Shown in pieces: positions 18,335-30,254 of a stretch of 64,000 nt of DNA. The DNA lies in contig NZ_JARVZZ010000001.1 of the NCBI RefSeq assembly GCF_029846115.1, forward strand, positions 4,960,001-5,024,000, in the 5' to 3' direction. Source of the stretch: Serratia marcescens (GTDB lineage: Bacteria > Pseudomonadota > Gammaproteobacteria > Enterobacterales > Enterobacteriaceae). The first letter of the stretch is position 1. Each line of letters opens with the position of its first letter. The notes below the pieces were generated by a model, which ran no database searches, was not told the DNA's origin, and saw only the letters and a program-made list of their open reading frames with translations. Both the position numbers and the translations under genes were made by a program.

Positions 18335-20185
18335 TTATTCCGTCGCCTGCAGCCGTTCAGCCAATCCGCTGCGACGCTGGGTCGGCATGCGAATGGCCCG
18401 CAGCAACACCGCCTCCGTGGCATACAGCGAGAGCTGCTTACGCGCGCGAGTGATCGCGGTATAGACCAGCTCACGCGTCAGCACCGGCAGGAAGTGATTC
18501 GGCAACACCAGGACCGTATGGTCAAACTCCGATCCCTGAGATTTGTGCACCGTCATGGCATAGGCGGTTTCATGTGCCGGCAAACGGCTCGGCTGCACCG
18601 ACTTGATGCTGCCGTCCGGCAGTTGGAAATGCACGCGCAGATCGCCGTGCTCATCCGGCAGCGTGATGCCGATATCCCCATTGAACAGCCCCAGCGCGCT
18701 GTCGTTGCGGCCGATCATCACCGGCCGCCCCCGGTACCAGCGGCCGAGCACGCCCGGTTTGCGGTCGATCAGACCGGCACGCTGCAGCCCGAGCTCAATA
18801 CGATCATTCAGGCCGGCGACGCCGAACGGCCCTTCACGCAGCGCGCACAACACTTGAAAACGGCCAAAGGCCGCCAGCACCGCCGCCGCGTCCGCGCCTT
18901 CGGCGGTCAGCCGCAAATAATCGCGATAGCCCGCTACGCAGGCATCCAACAGCGCCTGATACTCTTCGCTCGTCGCCAGCGCATAGCCCGCGACATCGTC
19001 GAAACTGCCGTTTAATGCCGCCAGCGCGCGATCCCCCGCACCGGCGTTGACCGCCAACGCCAGCTGACCGATGCCGGAACGGGTATCGAAACGGTAGCTC
19101 TTGCGCAGCAGACACAGGCTGTCGCGCACCGCCGCTTCCGCGTCGGCCTGCCGCCCTGCGAGCGAACAGCCGGTCAGGCGGCTCAGCTCTGCGGCACGCG
19201 CGTCGCTGTATCCCTGCTCGGCAAAGCGGCAAATATCCCCCAGCACCGCGCCGGCCTCCACCGAGGCCAACTGATCGCGGTCGCCGAGGAAAATCACCCG
19301 CGCCCGATCGGGCAGCGCGGCAATCAGGCGCGCCATCATCGGCAGATCGACCATCGAGGCCTCATCCACCACCAGCACATCCAAATGCAGCCGGTTGCCA
19401 CGGTGATAGCGCATGCGCTGACTGTTCGGTTGCGCCCCCAACAGACGGTGCAACGTCGCCGCCTCCGTCGGGAATAGCGCCTGCTGCGCCGGGGTCAGGG
19501 TCAACTGACGGCTGGCGCTGCCAAGCGACTCCGTCAGGCGCGCCGCCGCCTTGCCGGTTGGTGCAGCCAGCTGAATGCGCAAGCGCGCGCCTTCATCCAG
19601 CTGCACCAGCGCCGCCAACAGCTTGGCGACGGTGGTAGTTTTACCGGTGCCAGGCCCGCCGGAAATGACCGCGATACGCCGCGTAGCGGCCACTGCGGCG
19701 GCGATCTTCTGCCAATCGGGTTCGTCGCTCGCCGCGCCGAACAAGCGGTCGAGAATGGTGCGCAGCTCAGCCTCCGGCACCGCCAGCGACTCGCCTTCGC
19801 CGCCGATAAACGCCGCCACTTCACCTTCGTTTTGCCACATGCGCTGCAGATACAAGCGCTGCCCGCGCAGCACCAGCGGCGTCGCGCCGCTGCCGTCCCC
19901 GACCGCCGCGCTGGCCGCCAAACGCTGCTGCCAACGCGCGCTATCCGGTCGCCCGGCCGCCTCCCACACCGCCAGCGCCAACGCCGGCTGGCGCCCTTCA
20001 AACAGCGTGTCCGCCTGCAGCTGTTCCAGCATCAGGCAGACGTGACCGGCCCCCGCCTCTGCGCTCAAGCAGGCGGCGGCCAGCAAAATATCGGGCTCGT
20101 CTTCATTCGCCACCACGCGGGCGAACTGCACGTCCAGCGGGCGCAGCACGCCAAGCGCCACCGCCTGCTCCAGCAGTGCGATCAT
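18335..20185 (-). CDS. recD: Exodeoxyribonuclease V subunit alpha (RecD helicase)
   Basis: 616 residues (E. coli 608). RecD is the fast 5'-3' SF1B helicase of RecBCD. Walker A is GGPGTGKTT at residues 176-184, Walker [12 protein letters not shown], and late motifs [12 protein letters not shown] and [12 protein letters not shown] are intact. The start ATG overlaps the recB stop by 4 bp, giving coupled translation and the expected stoichiometry. The order recC-ptrA-recB-recD is that of E. coli. Confidence 0.97.
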   Translation of the reverse strand: MIALLEQAVALGVLRPLDVQFARVVANEDEPDILLAAACLSAEAGAGHVCLMLEQLQADTLFEGRQPALALAVWEAAGRPDSARWQQRLAASAAVGDGSGATPLVLRGQRLYLQRMWQNEGEVAAFIGGEGESLAVPEAELRTILDRLFGAASDEPDWQKIAAAVAATRRIAVISGGPGTGKTTTVAKLLAALVQLDEGARLRIQLAAPTGKAAARLTESLGSASRQLTLTPAQQALFPTEAATLHRLLGAQPNSQRMRYHRGNRLHLDVLVVDEASMVDLPMMARLIAALPDRARVIFLGDRDQLASVEAGAVLGDICRFAEQGYSDARAAELSRLTGCSLAGRQADAEAAVRDSLCLLRKSYRFDTRSGIGQLALAVNAGAGDRALAALNGSFDDVAGYALATSEEYQALLDACVAGYRDYLRLTAEGADAAAVLAAFGRFQVLCALREGPFGVAGLNDRIELGLQRAGLIDRKPGVLGRWYRGRPVMIGRNDSALGLFNGDIGITLPDEHGDLRVHFQLPDGSIKSVQPSRLPAHETAYAMTVHKSQGSEFDHTVLVLPNHFLPVLTRELVYTAITRARKQLSLYATEAVLLRAIRMPTQRRSGLAERLQATE

Positions 20186-23100
20186 AATCCTTCCTCCGTC
20201 GCCGCAGCTTCGCCGCTGAACAAGCGATCCATCCCCTCCACCAGCTCAAACTCGGGGAGGCAGGTGAAAATGCCATTGCCCGGGTGCGCCGCATCCACGC
20301 CGCGCAGGAACAGATAAATCACCCCGCCAAAATGGCGCCGGTAATCGTAATCCGGCAACCGATGACGCAGATAACGATGCAGCGCCAGCGTATACAGCTG
20401 ATATTGCAGATCGTAACGATGCTCCGCCATCGCCTGCTCCATCGCCGGCCGGGTATAGGCGCTGCTGTCTTCCCCCAGCCAGTTGGACTTGTAGTCCAGC
20501 AGGTAGTATTTGCCCTGCCAGCAGAACACCAGGTCGATAAAGCCTTTCAGCATGCCCTGCACCTGATAGAAATCCAGCGCCGGGCAGCGTGCGGAAAGCG
20601 GATCGTAACGCTTCACCAGGGCATCGAGCTCCTTCGCCTGCAACAGCCGGTTGATCGGCAAATAAAACTGCAGCTCGGCCTGCTTGTGCTGCGGCCTCAG
20701 CGCCGCCAGCGTCACGCCGCTGTCGTCGAGCGGCGTATTGAACAGCACCTGCATCCACGCCAGCAAAATCGGCTGCCAATGCTCGGCGAAGCCTTGCTGT
20801 TGCAGCTGTTCCATCAGCCACTGTTCGTCCAACGGCTGAGTGAAATCTAATGTTTCGAACAGGCTGTGCAAGAAGGTGCCGGGCGTTGCGCCGCGCGGGA
20901 AGGTATGCGGTGTGAGCGCTGGCTCACTCTCCTCACCCCGCTCGCCCGCGGCGTCGACATCCAGACGCGGCAGCAGATCCTGCATCAGGCTCGCGCCGTG
21001 CTGTTGCAAACCGGTATAGCTGGTCACCCGCCAAAAATCCTGGATCCGCCGGGTAAAACGTTTCGCCTCCAGCGCTTCGGTCAGCGACGCCTGGGGTTGC
21101 CAGGGTGCTTCATCCGGCGGTTCCACCAGCGACAGCGCGATGCCGCCGCCCGCCAATTGCTGCAGGCGCTCCTGCAGATACACGGCGTCGCCGGCCTGCC
21201 CGCTCTGCACCAGATAGCCTAATGCGCTGCGGTGCAGATCGGTATCGCCCTGTTTCTTGCGCGTGCCCTGGAACAGCGGCGCGATGCCGATGCTGCAGTG
21301 GTACACCGAGCGGGTCAGCGCCACATACAGCAGACGCAGGTCTTCCGCCAACCGCTCTTCCTCCGCCCAGGCCTGGCTCTCTTCATTGGCGTCGAGATCC
21401 AGCAACGCCTGGAAACTGTGGCGATCGTGATATAGCGCCTGCTGCTGCTGGCGGAAGTTGCCGACGAACGGCAGCCACACCAGATCGAACTCCAGCCCCT
21501 TGGATTTGTGAATCGTGATCACCTGCACCAGATGCCGGTCGCTCTCCAGCCGCAGCTGCTGATTATCGGACTGGCGATTAGGCTGGGCGATCTGCTGTGC
21601 CAGCCAGCGCACCAGCGCATGCTCGCTGTCGAGCTGCGCCGCCGCCTCTTGCAACAGCTCGCCCAGATGCAGCACGTCGGTCAAGCGGCGCTCGCCACCG
21701 GCGCTGGCCAGCAGGTTCTCCGCCAGTTGGCGTGCTTTCATCACCTCGCTCAGCATCGGCAGCACGCCGCGGCGCAGCCAGAGCGTGCGGTAATCATCGA
21801 ATTCGTTAACCAGCGCGTCCCAGGCACGCTCATCGCGACTCAGACCGTCCAGCGTCGGCGCGTCCAGCCCCATCAGCCCGGTGGCCATGGCGCTGCGCAG
21901 CGTGCGCTCCTGCTCCGGCGCCAACACCGCCTGCAATAGCCACAGCAGGTCTTTGGCCTCCGGGGTATCGAACACGCTGTCGCGGTTGGACAGGTAGACC
22001 GACGGAATGGACAGCGCGCTCAGCGCATCGCGTACCAACGCCGCCTCATTGCGGCTGCGCACCAGCACTGTAATATCGGAGGCTTGCACCGGCCGTGGCT
22101 CCTTGCCGCCCTGCAGCCACGCCTGGCCCTGCTGCCCGGCGCTGAGCCAGTCGCGAATTTGCGTAGCGCACAGGCGCGCCATCAGCTGTTGGTAATCACT
22201 TACACCGGCGCCTTCCCCCTGCTGCAGCCAGAACTGCATCGCCGGTTGCGGCTTGCCGTGCAGGTCAAACGCCAGCCCTTGGTTCTTTTCCGCCGCGCTG
22301 ACCTCGATAAAGGGGATTTGGCCGAACAGGAAAGGCTTTTCTACCTGAGAAAACAGGTGATTGACGCTGGCGACCATCGACGGCGACGAACGCCAGTTAG
22401 TCTCCAGCGTATAGTGGGCGCTCACCTCTGAACGCGCCCGCATGTAGGTAAAAATGTCGGCGCCGCGAAAGGCGTAAATCGCCTGCTTGGGATCGCCGAT
22501 CAGCAGCAGGCCGCAATCGGGCCGGCCGACGTAAAGCTTTTGGAAAATACGGTATTGCTGCGGATCGGTATCCTGGAATTCATCGATCATCGCCACCGGG
22601 TAACGCTGGCGGATCGCCTGCGCCAGCTGTTCGCCGCCGCCGCTTTGCAGGGCGCCGTCCAGCCGGCTGAGCAGGTCGTCAAACCCCAGCTCGGCGCGCT
22701 GGCGCTTTTCCTGCTGAATGGAAGTGCGAATCTCGCTGAGCGCGCGCGCCATGATCAGGTCACGCAGCGTCAACGGCTCATCGAACAGCTTGTCGATCGC
22801 CGTGAACAGCACATGCCGCGGCGGCTCGCCTTTCTTGGTCTTCTCCAGCAGCACCGACTGGCGAAATTTATCCAGTTCCTTCGGCAGTTGGTAGTCCTGA
22901 GTTTCCTGCCCGCTCCATTCGCCGACCTTGTTCAGCCAGTTCGGCAGGTGTTTGCTGCTGTAACTGCGCTTATCGACGCCGGACTGGGCGATCAGCGCCT
23001 CCAGATCGCCCGCCGCCGCGCGCCATTGCGCCTTGATGGCGTCGATGCGCGCGACGATCTGCTCGTGGCGCATCAGGACGGTTTCTTCCTCTTTCGGCGG

Positions 23101-23733
23101 CCGACGCAGCGCCGGCGCTTCACCGTGCAGATAGCCGGAGAGATCGGCCAGCAACGCTTCCGGGCCGCTCCACTCCTGGCTGACCGCACGCGCCACGCCC
23201 AGCGGCAACGGATAGCAGTGGCGACGCCAGAAATCCGCACAGGCCTGCCGCCGCAGCGGCAGTTCGTCCTGCACCAGCGTTTGTTCAAACAGCATGCCGG
23301 ACTCAAAGGCGTTGTGCGTCAGCATTCGTTGGCAAAAGCCATGAATGGTGTAGATCGCCGCTTCGTCCATCTGCCGCTCCGCCGCCAGCAGCTGCGAGGC
23401 GGCGTCGGTCAAATCGTCAATTTCAGCCATCAGCGCCGAAAATAGCGGGTTGACGCTGACGCCCCGCACGCAGGCGATGCGCAACCCGTGGATATTGTCG
23501 CGGATACGCCCGCGCAGCTCCTCGGTGGCGGCCTCGGTAAAGGTCACCACCAGGATTTCTTCAACCGTCAGCGGGCGGGGAAACGCCGCTTCACCGCCCA
23601 ACCCCAGCAGCAAGCGCAGGTACAGCGCGCCGATGGTAAAGGTTTTGCCGGTGCCCGCCGACGCCTCGATCAGGCGTTCGCCGAACAGCGGCAGCGTCAG
23701 CGGCTCCAGCCTCTGCGGGGCAGTTTCCGTCAT
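20182..23733 (-). CDS. recB: Exodeoxyribonuclease V subunit beta (RecB helicase-nuclease)
   Basis: 1183 residues (E. coli 1180). The SF1A 3'-5' helicase domain begins with Walker [10 protein letters not shown] at residues 23-31, and contains the UvrD-like [10 protein letters not shown] and [12 protein letters not shown]. The C-terminal RecB nuclease domain has [10 protein letters not shown] with the catalytic Asp and Lys, so the Chi-regulated nuclease should be active. RecBCD processes double-strand breaks and loads RecA. It overlaps ptrA and recD by 4 bp at each end. Confidence 0.98.
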   Translation of the reverse strand: MTETAPQRLEPLTLPLFGERLIEASAGTGKTFTIGALYLRLLLGLGGEAAFPRPLTVEEILVVTFTEAATEELRGRIRDNIHGLRIACVRGVSVNPLFSALMAEIDDLTDAASQLLAAERQMDEAAIYTIHGFCQRMLTHNAFESGMLFEQTLVQDELPLRRQACADFWRRHCYPLPLGVARAVSQEWSGPEALLADLSGYLHGEAPALRRPPKEEETVLMRHEQIVARIDAIKAQWRAAAGDLEALIAQSGVDKRSYSSKHLPNWLNKVGEWSGQETQDYQLPKELDKFRQSVLLEKTKKGEPPRHVLFTAIDKLFDEPLTLRDLIMARALSEIRTSIQQEKRQRAELGFDDLLSRLDGALQSGGGEQLAQAIRQRYPVAMIDEFQDTDPQQYRIFQKLYVGRPDCGLLLIGDPKQAIYAFRGADIFTYMRARSEVSAHYTLETNWRSSPSMVASVNHLFSQVEKPFLFGQIPFIEVSAAEKNQGLAFDLHGKPQPAMQFWLQQGEGAGVSDYQQLMARLCATQIRDWLSAGQQGQAWLQGGKEPRPVQASDITVLVRSRNEAALVRDALSALSIPSVYLSNRDSVFDTPEAKDLLWLLQAVLAPEQERTLRSAMATGLMGLDAPTLDGLSRDERAWDALVNEFDDYRTLWLRRGVLPMLSEVMKARQLAENLLASAGGERRLTDVLHLGELLQEAAAQLDSEHALVRWLAQQIAQPNRQSDNQQLRLESDRHLVQVITIHKSKGLEFDLVWLPFVGNFRQQQQALYHDRHSFQALLDLDANEESQAWAEEERLAEDLRLLYVALTRSVYHCSIGIAPLFQGTRKKQGDTDLHRSALGYLVQSGQAGDAVYLQERLQQLAGGGIALSLVEPPDEAPWQPQASLTEALEAKRFTRRIQDFWRVTSYTGLQQHGASLMQDLLPRLDVDAAGERGEESEPALTPHTFPRGATPGTFLHSLFETLDFTQPLDEQWLMEQLQQQGFAEHWQPILLAWMQVLFNTPLDDSGVTLAALRPQHKQAELQFYLPINRLLQAKELDALVKRYDPLSARCPALDFYQVQGMLKGFIDLVFCWQGKYYLLDYKSNWLGEDSSAYTRPAMEQAMAEHRYDLQYQLYTLALHRYLRHRLPDYDYRRHFGGVIYLFLRGVDAAHPGNGIFTCLPEFELVEGMDRLFSGEAAATEEGL

Positions 23734-26618
23734 GGCGTCGCCACTTTGCGCGGCAGAATCTGCTGCAATGCAGACGCGTTCGGATAGGTGACCCAGTCCT
23801 TAGGCGCCGCGTAATCCGCCTTATCTTGCCCGCTGCCGCTCACCTGCGACAACACCGCCAGCCCCTGTGGCTGGATCACCGCCTGGTGGAAATAATCCGC
23901 CAGTTTGGCCGGCGTCAGCTGTTGCACCTGCGCGATCAGCTTCTGACGAGTATCGAAGGCGAAATTGCCGCGATCGAAATCGTTGGCGAACCGGCTGGCC
24001 TCTTCGCTCAGGGTTTGCGGCCGCTGCTTCAGCTCATTGATGAGCGCCTGCTTGTACTGTTCAAAGTCCGCTTCGCTCATGTCGCGCAAGCGTTTCTCGG
24101 TTTTCGGGTAGAAATCCTGATAGCGCTGGTACAGGTAGGCCGGCTGTTTGCTGTTGCTCTGCAACAGGAAGCCCACGCCCCACTGGCGCCCCACCGACAT
24201 CGGGAAGGCAAAGACCGCATACCCCAATTGCTCTTGAGTGCGCAGCTGGCTATAGAACCACGGCTGAATAATCTGCCCCAGCAGCGAGCTGTAGGCCATG
24301 CCGGTCACTTCGTCGTAGCCGGTCGGCACATAGACCGCCGCCAGCGCCGAATCGGTGCTGCTGCCCACCTGTTGCAGGTTGGCCAGCTGATTCTTGTCCA
24401 CCACCACGTCTTCGCCGTGCCACCATTCGATGCCGGTACAGCCCAGGCGATGTTTCAGCGTCGACGCCAGCGTGTCTACCTGCTGCTTGCTCATGTTGCC
24501 CACCACCAGCAGCTCCGGCGTGGCCTCGGCCAGCAGGCTGTCGCGATAGGCCAGCACGTCTTTCAGCGTCAACGTTTTCAGCACTTCGCGGCGCTCGCTG
24601 CGTTCGGAATACGGCACGCGAGAAACCATCTGCACCGGCTGAATGGCCAGCTCAAACGCCTTGCCCTTCTCGGCGGCGTCCAGCTGCTCCAGATACCAGG
24701 ATTTGGCCTGCGCGAGCTGATCTTCCGTCGGCGTGAAGCTGGAATAGCCCTCGATCAGCGCCGTCAGCAACTGCGGCAAACGCTGGGTAAAACCGTTGGC
24801 GTTAAACATCAGGCCGTTGTTCGGCGAGGTCGAGAAGCTCAGCCCGCCGACCGATGCCTGATAGCTCAGTTGATCCAGCGCGAGGCCGGCCAGATAATCC
24901 GTCAGCGAGAACAGCACCTGGTTACGCGCGGAATCCATGGTCTTGGCGTTGCGGAAAGCGACGGTGACGTCGGCCTTCGGCTCGTCGGCGAAGTAACGGC
25001 TCGGCATGTACAGCACACGCAAGCCGGGTTTATCCACCACCATTTCCGGCTTTTTGAACTCGTGAGACGGCTTGGTCAGGGTAAAGTCATCCGGGATGTA
25101 CGGGTTGAGCGCCGGCAATGACAGGGAAATGCCGCTGCCCATCTGCTGCCACTGCGTAAAGCGCTGTGGCGTGATTTTGTCGACCTGGTAAGGCGCATTG
25201 ACGAAATAGGCCGTCTTGTTATGCGGCTCATCGGGGCTGACGAACCAGATGCGCGCGTTTTGCGGCGTCATGGCATCCAGACGTTCGGCGATCGCCTTGG
25301 GATCATAACGGTCGGCCAGGTAAGGCGCGTCCAGCGCATGCTCAACCGGCACGCGCAGCATAGTGTCCACCAGCCATTCGATGTAGTCCATGTCGCGCGT
25401 GATCGACGGATAACGGAAATCCAGGTTCAGAACATGCGAGATTTCATCGAAGTAGCTCTGCTTGATGCCTTCGCTGCGCAGCATTTTCAGGTAGTTGAAA
25501 ATGGCGGCGACGACCTCATCGCGCTGGGCCAGGCCTTTGTCGGTCAGGGAGACGCTGATGGCGAAGACGCCGCCGTTGCGATCGACCATCGGATCGGCGC
25601 CGGCATTGATGGCGTCCGCCAGCCCCTGCTTCTGCAGCCAGTCAGACAGGGTGTTCTTGCTGCGGTTGCCGATCAGGTAGCTGATGTAGGTATCGGTTTT
25701 GCTGCGAAACGCGGCGCTGTTGTTATCGATGCGGAACTCGACCTTCAGCTGCTTGCGCGGCTGTGCCGGCACATAGTGAATGATGATGCCCTGCTGTTCC
25801 GGCGTCACGGCCGGCACGGTGATAGGCGGCACGCTGGCGTCGTGATTCGGCACGCGGCCAAAGGTTTTCGCCGCAATGTCAGCCAGCTTCGGCAGCGGCT
25901 GATTGCCGTACAAAACGCCCATCATCAGGTTGGCGGAGTAGTAACGCTTATAGAAGCCGGTCAACTCATCGTGCAGCTTGCTGTCCGGCTTGTCTTTCAG
26001 CGTATCGAGATTGCCGCCGGAGAAGCGCGCGCTCGGGTGCGCCGGGTTAAGGGTTTCCGCGCCGACCTGCGCCATACGCATGCCGTCGCGCGAACGCGCC
26101 ATCGTCAATTCGGCGTTCACCGCGTTGCGCTCACGATCGGCATTGCCCGGATCCAGCAGCGGCTCGGCAATGGCGTCGGCCATGCGATCGACCGCCGGCT
26201 CCAGCGCGTCATTTTCCACTTCCAGATAAAAGGCGGTGCGATAAGAGGCCGTGCTGGCGTTGTGGCTGCCGCCGTGCTTTTTCAGGAATTCGGACAAGTT
26301 TTCCGGCTCTGGATAGCGTTTGGAGCCCATCAGCACCATATGTTCCAGATAGTGCGCCAGCCCAAGTTGGCTGTTCGGATCTTCGAGCGACCCGACCGGC
26401 AATGCCAGCGCCGCCAGCGATTTCGGTGCCTGGGCATCGGACACCAGCAACACCGTCATGCCGTTAGCCAACTTGATCGCTTCATACTGACGCGGGTCGT
26501 GTTCGCTCTTGTTGATCTTCTCCGCCAGCGGTTGCCATCCTTGCGCGGCCCAACTCAACGGTGCCCAACACATAGCCAATAATACCAGCCCTACGATACG
26601 GGCCAACTGTCTGCGCAT
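23730..26618 (-). CDS. ptrA: Protease III (pitrilysin)
   Basis: A periplasmic M16 zinc protease of 962 residues from ATG 26618, the length of E. coli Ptr; a TTG two codons earlier is a possible alternative because AGGGG is better spaced from it. The signal peptide ends near APLSWAA. The inverted zinc motif HYLEH is at residues 89-93, with the downstream Glu in NAVNAELTMARSRDG. It degrades small peptides under about 7 kDa. It sits inside the recC-recB unit, as in other enterics, without any known role in recombination. Confidence 0.97.
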   Translation of the reverse strand: MRRQLARIVGLVLLAMCWAPLSWAAQGWQPLAEKINKSEHDPRQYEAIKLANGMTVLLVSDAQAPKSLAALALPVGSLEDPNSQLGLAHYLEHMVLMGSKRYPEPENLSEFLKKHGGSHNASTASYRTAFYLEVENDALEPAVDRMADAIAEPLLDPGNADRERNAVNAELTMARSRDGMRMAQVGAETLNPAHPSARFSGGNLDTLKDKPDSKLHDELTGFYKRYYSANLMMGVLYGNQPLPKLADIAAKTFGRVPNHDASVPPITVPAVTPEQQGIIIHYVPAQPRKQLKVEFRIDNNSAAFRSKTDTYISYLIGNRSKNTLSDWLQKQGLADAINAGADPMVDRNGGVFAISVSLTDKGLAQRDEVVAAIFNYLKMLRSEGIKQSYFDEISHVLNLDFRYPSITRDMDYIEWLVDTMLRVPVEHALDAPYLADRYDPKAIAERLDAMTPQNARIWFVSPDEPHNKTAYFVNAPYQVDKITPQRFTQWQQMGSGISLSLPALNPYIPDDFTLTKPSHEFKKPEMVVDKPGLRVLYMPSRYFADEPKADVTVAFRNAKTMDSARNQVLFSLTDYLAGLALDQLSYQASVGGLSFSTSPNNGLMFNANGFTQRLPQLLTALIEGYSSFTPTEDQLAQAKSWYLEQLDAAEKGKAFELAIQPVQMVSRVPYSERSERREVLKTLTLKDVLAYRDSLLAEATPELLVVGNMSKQQVDTLASTLKHRLGCTGIEWWHGEDVVVDKNQLANLQQVGSSTDSALAAVYVPTGYDEVTGMAYSSLLGQIIQPWFYSQLRTQEQLGYAVFAFPMSVGRQWGVGFLLQSNSKQPAYLYQRYQDFYPKTEKRLRDMSEADFEQYKQALINELKQRPQTLSEEASRFANDFDRGNFAFDTRQKLIAQVQQLTPAKLADYFHQAVIQPQGLAVLSQVSGSGQDKADYAAPKDWVTYPNASALQQILPRKVATP

Positions 26619-26850
26619 ATCCAAAATAAACCCCTATTCTGACGTCGCTACGCCCACTCCCTGACGTTGGCGACGTGCATCAAAACCACATAACCAAATC
26701 GGTACTCGCCGGGTTCTTCGCCAATGTGGCGGCCAGAAACACGGCGGGTATATGCCTGTACGTTATGTAAGACCGGGAATTACCCCAATGGTTGAATATA
26801 ACCTTCGTTATTTTTACCACCTCCCGCCGCACAGCACCACCGGGGGATTG

Positions 26851-29800
26851 TTACCCCAGGTTATGCCGCGCCACCGGCAGCAGATAACGCTCTGTTTCGG
26901 CCAGTATTTGCGCTAAGTATTCATTATCCATTTGGCGGAACACTCGCTGCACGTAGGGATCTTCCCCTTCTCCGGGAATGCGCTGATCGCCCTGCCAGGC
27001 CTGCAGCAATTTGGCGCGTGCCTTAATTTGCGCGTCTTCCTCCCAGTCGATTTGCTGCGTTTCCGGCAGATAACACTGACTTAGCCACGCCCAGCCGCTC
27101 TTGTTCAGCAACAGCAGCGGCTGACTCAGACCACGCTGATAGCCCGCCAGCAGTTCCGCCAGCTGCGCCTGTGCCTCTTCTGGCGCCAGCGCGGCAAAGC
27201 GCCAGGCGGAGTTCTTGCGGCCATACATGCGGCTCTCGCCGGTGCCGCCGGCGCAGCAGTACACCAGGTGCTCCAGCCACAGCAATATGCCGTCCACCGC
27301 CGACAGCGTAGCGGGCCGCCAGCGCAGCAGGCCGTCATCCTGCACCTGATGCAGCCAGCCGCTGAGGCGCACGCCGGCGATATCGATATCCAGCTCCAGG
27401 CTATGGCTCTCTGCGCGCTCTGCACGCACCTGCTCGGCCAGTTCGCTCATCTCTTCCTGCTGCTTTTGCCAATAGATTTCGCCGAAGGCGCCATAGGGCA
27501 AGCCGCCGGCGGCGCGCACCCGCTGGAACAGCCGTTCGGGATCGTCGCCGTCGATCAGCGTATTCAGCAGTTGGCTGTTGAACTGGTAGCGGCTGAGGTT
27601 ATCCAGCGTGAAGGGTTCTTCGTCCGGCAGCTCGGTCTCTTCCAGGATAAAACTGACGCCCAGCCGCAGTTGGAAAAACGCACGGATCGGATGGCGGTAA
27701 AACCGCAGCAGCTCATCCAACGATATTTGCTGCAGCGCTTCGGCAGGCAGCGGCTGGTTGAACGCCGGATGCGCCGCACCGCGCCCATCGGCGGCGGGCA
27801 GCCACTCGGCGGCATAGCTTTGCGCCTCCGAGCCCGGCAAGAAATTCTCGGCGGCGAACGGCATGCGCGCGTGCCACTTCAGCAAGTGCTCACCAACCCG
27901 CCGAGCGCTGTCGTCTGCACTGAGTTCCTCATCTCCCGGCAGACAATAGCTTTGCTCCAGGTACTCCAGCAGCTCGGTAACCAGCACCGAAGGGTAGCGC
28001 GGGCTGTTGTCCTGAATGGAACGGCCGATGAAGCTGATATACAGCCGCTGCTGAGCGGACAAAATCGCTTCCAGGAACAGATAGCGGTCGTCATCGCGAC
28101 GGCTACGGTCGCCGCGTTTGACCTGCTGCGCCATCAGATCGAAACCCAGCGGCGGCAGCGTGCGCGGATACACGCCGTCGTTCATGCCCAGCAGGCACAC
28201 TACCTTGAACGGAATGGAACGCATCGGCATCAGCGTACAGAAGTTGATTTGCCCGGCGAGGAAGCGCTGACTGATGCGCTCCTGATCGAGGCGCGCCGCC
28301 AGATCGTCACGCAGAATGGTCAACGGCACCTCATCAGGATAGCGCGCCGCCAGGCCAAAATTGATGGCCTGTTGCCACTGCTGTTCGATCAGCGCCAGCA
28401 CGACTTCGGTGTCGCTGTCCGCAGCGAAGAAGGCATCCAGCAGTTGCCGGCACAGCGGCAGCCACGCCTCGAGCGGGCGCGCTTCGCTCAAGATTTGCCG
28501 CCAGTGACTGAGCTGCGCCAGCAGATCCGCCAACTGCCCCGCCAACTCGGCGACCAATCCGCTCGATTCGTCATAAGGTAAAATGCCCTGCCAATCGCCG
28601 GCACTGCTGTCCATCGCGTAGCCGAGCAGCATGCGCGTAATGCCGAAGCGCCAGGTATGCTGGCCGGTGGCGGGCAGATCCAGTTCGCGCACGTTATCGT
28701 CGTCCAGGCCCCAGCGCACGCCGGATTCACCGACCCAATGACGCAGCAGGCGCAGCCCCTCTTCGCCAATGGCGAAACGGGCGGCCAGGGCCGGCACCTC
28801 CAGCAGCGCCAGCACCTGTTCCGAAGTAAAGCGGCTTTGCGGCAGATCGAGCAGTGAAATGAACGCCTGCAGCGCCGGATGCGCCTGGCGCGCTTTACGG
28901 TCTGAAATGGCGAACGGCAGGTAGCGCTCGGCGGGGGCATTGCCGAACACCGCCTGAATGTAAGGCGTGTAGCTGTCGATATCCGCCACCATCACGATGA
29001 TGTCGCGCGGCGTCAACGACGGATCCTGCGCCAGCATGCTCAGCAGTTGATCGTGCAAAACCTCCACTTCCCGCTGCGGGCTGTGGCAGGCATGCAGGCT
29101 GAGGGAGCGGTCGTTCTCATCAAGCGGACGTTTGCTGAAGCTGGTTTCCAGCGTTTCCGCGGTAATACCGATTACCGCATGGTCTTCCAGCTCCAGCATA
29201 TCGCGCTGAACGGCGTGCAGCATGGTATCAGCCGGGATATCGACAAAGGCGTCGACCTCTTGCGCCCCTTCCATCTGCGACAGCAGATAGAGGTGATCGC
29301 GCCCCAGCTTGCCCCAGGAGGCCAGCAGCGGGTTGCTGAGCTGCTGCTGCCCTTCGGCGTCAAACAGGCGCGCCGCTTCATCCGGCTCGCGGAACAGCCC
29401 CTGCTCACGAGCCTGGTGGTAGTGACGGCGTTTGCGGCTCTGCAAGCGGGCCAGGAAAGCGTAATCCTGAATGTCGCCCCAGTAATAACGACAGGGGTTG
29501 GTGAACATCAGGTGGATATCGATATGCCGCCCCAACGCCTGCAGCGCCTCCAAATAGACCGGCGGCAACGCCGAGATGCCGCAGATAAACACCCGCGGCG
29601 GCAAACCGGGCGGGCACGTTTTTGCCTGCTCCAGCGCGTGGATAAAGCGGCTGTACAGATTGGCGCGGTGCCATTCCGGCTGCCCCAGTTCGCGCGTGTA
29701 CTCCACCAATCGCGCCCAAAGCGGCGCCTGCCATTGCTGAGCCTCCGCCAGACCGTCGATACGCTCACCGCGCTGCCAGCTCTCCAGCCACTGCGGGCGA

Positions 29801-30222
29801 TAAACCAAATACTGGTCGAACAGGTCGGCGACCCGGCCGGCCAACTGGTGAATCTTGCGCTTGTCGCCGTCATCAGTCAGATAGTGCTGCAGCGGCGCAA
29901 ACGCCGGCTGGGTCAGCATCTCCGGCAGCAACCACATCAGCTTCCAGGTCATGGCGTCCTTGCTGAAGGCGCTCTCTTTCGGGATATCCGGCAACACCCG
30001 GGTGAACATGTCCCAAATAAAGGTCGCCGGCAGCGGAAACGCGACATTGGCGGCGATGCCGAACTGCTCCGCCAGCTGCATCTGCAGCCATTGCGCCATG
30101 CCGGGGCTTTGCACCAGCACCACTTCCGGTTGAAAAGGATCGGCCAACGGATCTCTGGCTATCAGCGCGCTGGTCAGCGTTTTCAACAAATCCAGCTGAT
30201 TGGAATGATAAACCGTGAACAT
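26851..30222 (-). CDS. recC: Exodeoxyribonuclease V subunit gamma (RecC)
   Basis: 1123 residues (E. coli 1122). I trimmed 38 codons from the longest frame because MFTVYHSNQLD matches the E. coli start and AAAGGAG lies just upstream. RecC scans for Chi and splits the duplex; its helicase-like and nuclease-like folds are naturally inactive. VLVQSPGMAQWLQ and FPLPATFIWDMFTRVLPDIPKESAF are near-invariant N-terminal blocks (each quoted in part). It is preceded by ppdC by 32 bp, so it probably shares the ppd transcript. Confidence 0.97.
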   Translation of the reverse strand: MFTVYHSNQLDLLKTLTSALIARDPLADPFQPEVVLVQSPGMAQWLQMQLAEQFGIAANVAFPLPATFIWDMFTRVLPDIPKESAFSKDAMTWKLMWLLPEMLTQPAFAPLQHYLTDDGDKRKIHQLAGRVADLFDQYLVYRPQWLESWQRGERIDGLAEAQQWQAPLWARLVEYTRELGQPEWHRANLYSRFIHALEQAKTCPPGLPPRVFICGISALPPVYLEALQALGRHIDIHLMFTNPCRYYWGDIQDYAFLARLQSRKRRHYHQAREQGLFREPDEAARLFDAEGQQQLSNPLLASWGKLGRDHLYLLSQMEGAQEVDAFVDIPADTMLHAVQRDMLELEDHAVIGITAETLETSFSKRPLDENDRSLSLHACHSPQREVEVLHDQLLSMLAQDPSLTPRDIIVMVADIDSYTPYIQAVFGNAPAERYLPFAISDRKARQAHPALQAFISLLDLPQSRFTSEQVLALLEVPALAARFAIGEEGLRLLRHWVGESGVRWGLDDDNVRELDLPATGQHTWRFGITRMLLGYAMDSSAGDWQGILPYDESSGLVAELAGQLADLLAQLSHWRQILSEARPLEAWLPLCRQLLDAFFAADSDTEVVLALIEQQWQQAINFGLAARYPDEVPLTILRDDLAARLDQERISQRFLAGQINFCTLMPMRSIPFKVVCLLGMNDGVYPRTLPPLGFDLMAQQVKRGDRSRRDDDRYLFLEAILSAQQRLYISFIGRSIQDNSPRYPSVLVTELLEYLEQSYCLPGDEELSADDSARRVGEHLLKWHARMPFAAENFLPGSEAQSYAAEWLPAADGRGAAHPAFNQPLPAEALQQISLDELLRFYRHPIRAFFQLRLGVSFILEETELPDEEPFTLDNLSRYQFNSQLLNTLIDGDDPERLFQRVRAAGGLPYGAFGEIYWQKQQEEMSELAEQVRAERAESHSLELDIDIAGVRLSGWLHQVQDDGLLRWRPATLSAVDGILLWLEHLVYCCAGGTGESRMYGRKNSAWRFAALAPEEAQAQLAELLAGYQRGLSQPLLLLNKSGWAWLSQCYLPETQQIDWEEDAQIKARAKLLQAWQGDQRIPGEGEDPYVQRVFRQMDNEYLAQILAETERYLLPVARHNLG

Positions 30223-30254
30223 CAAGGCTCCTTTAAAACAAAAGACATACCGGC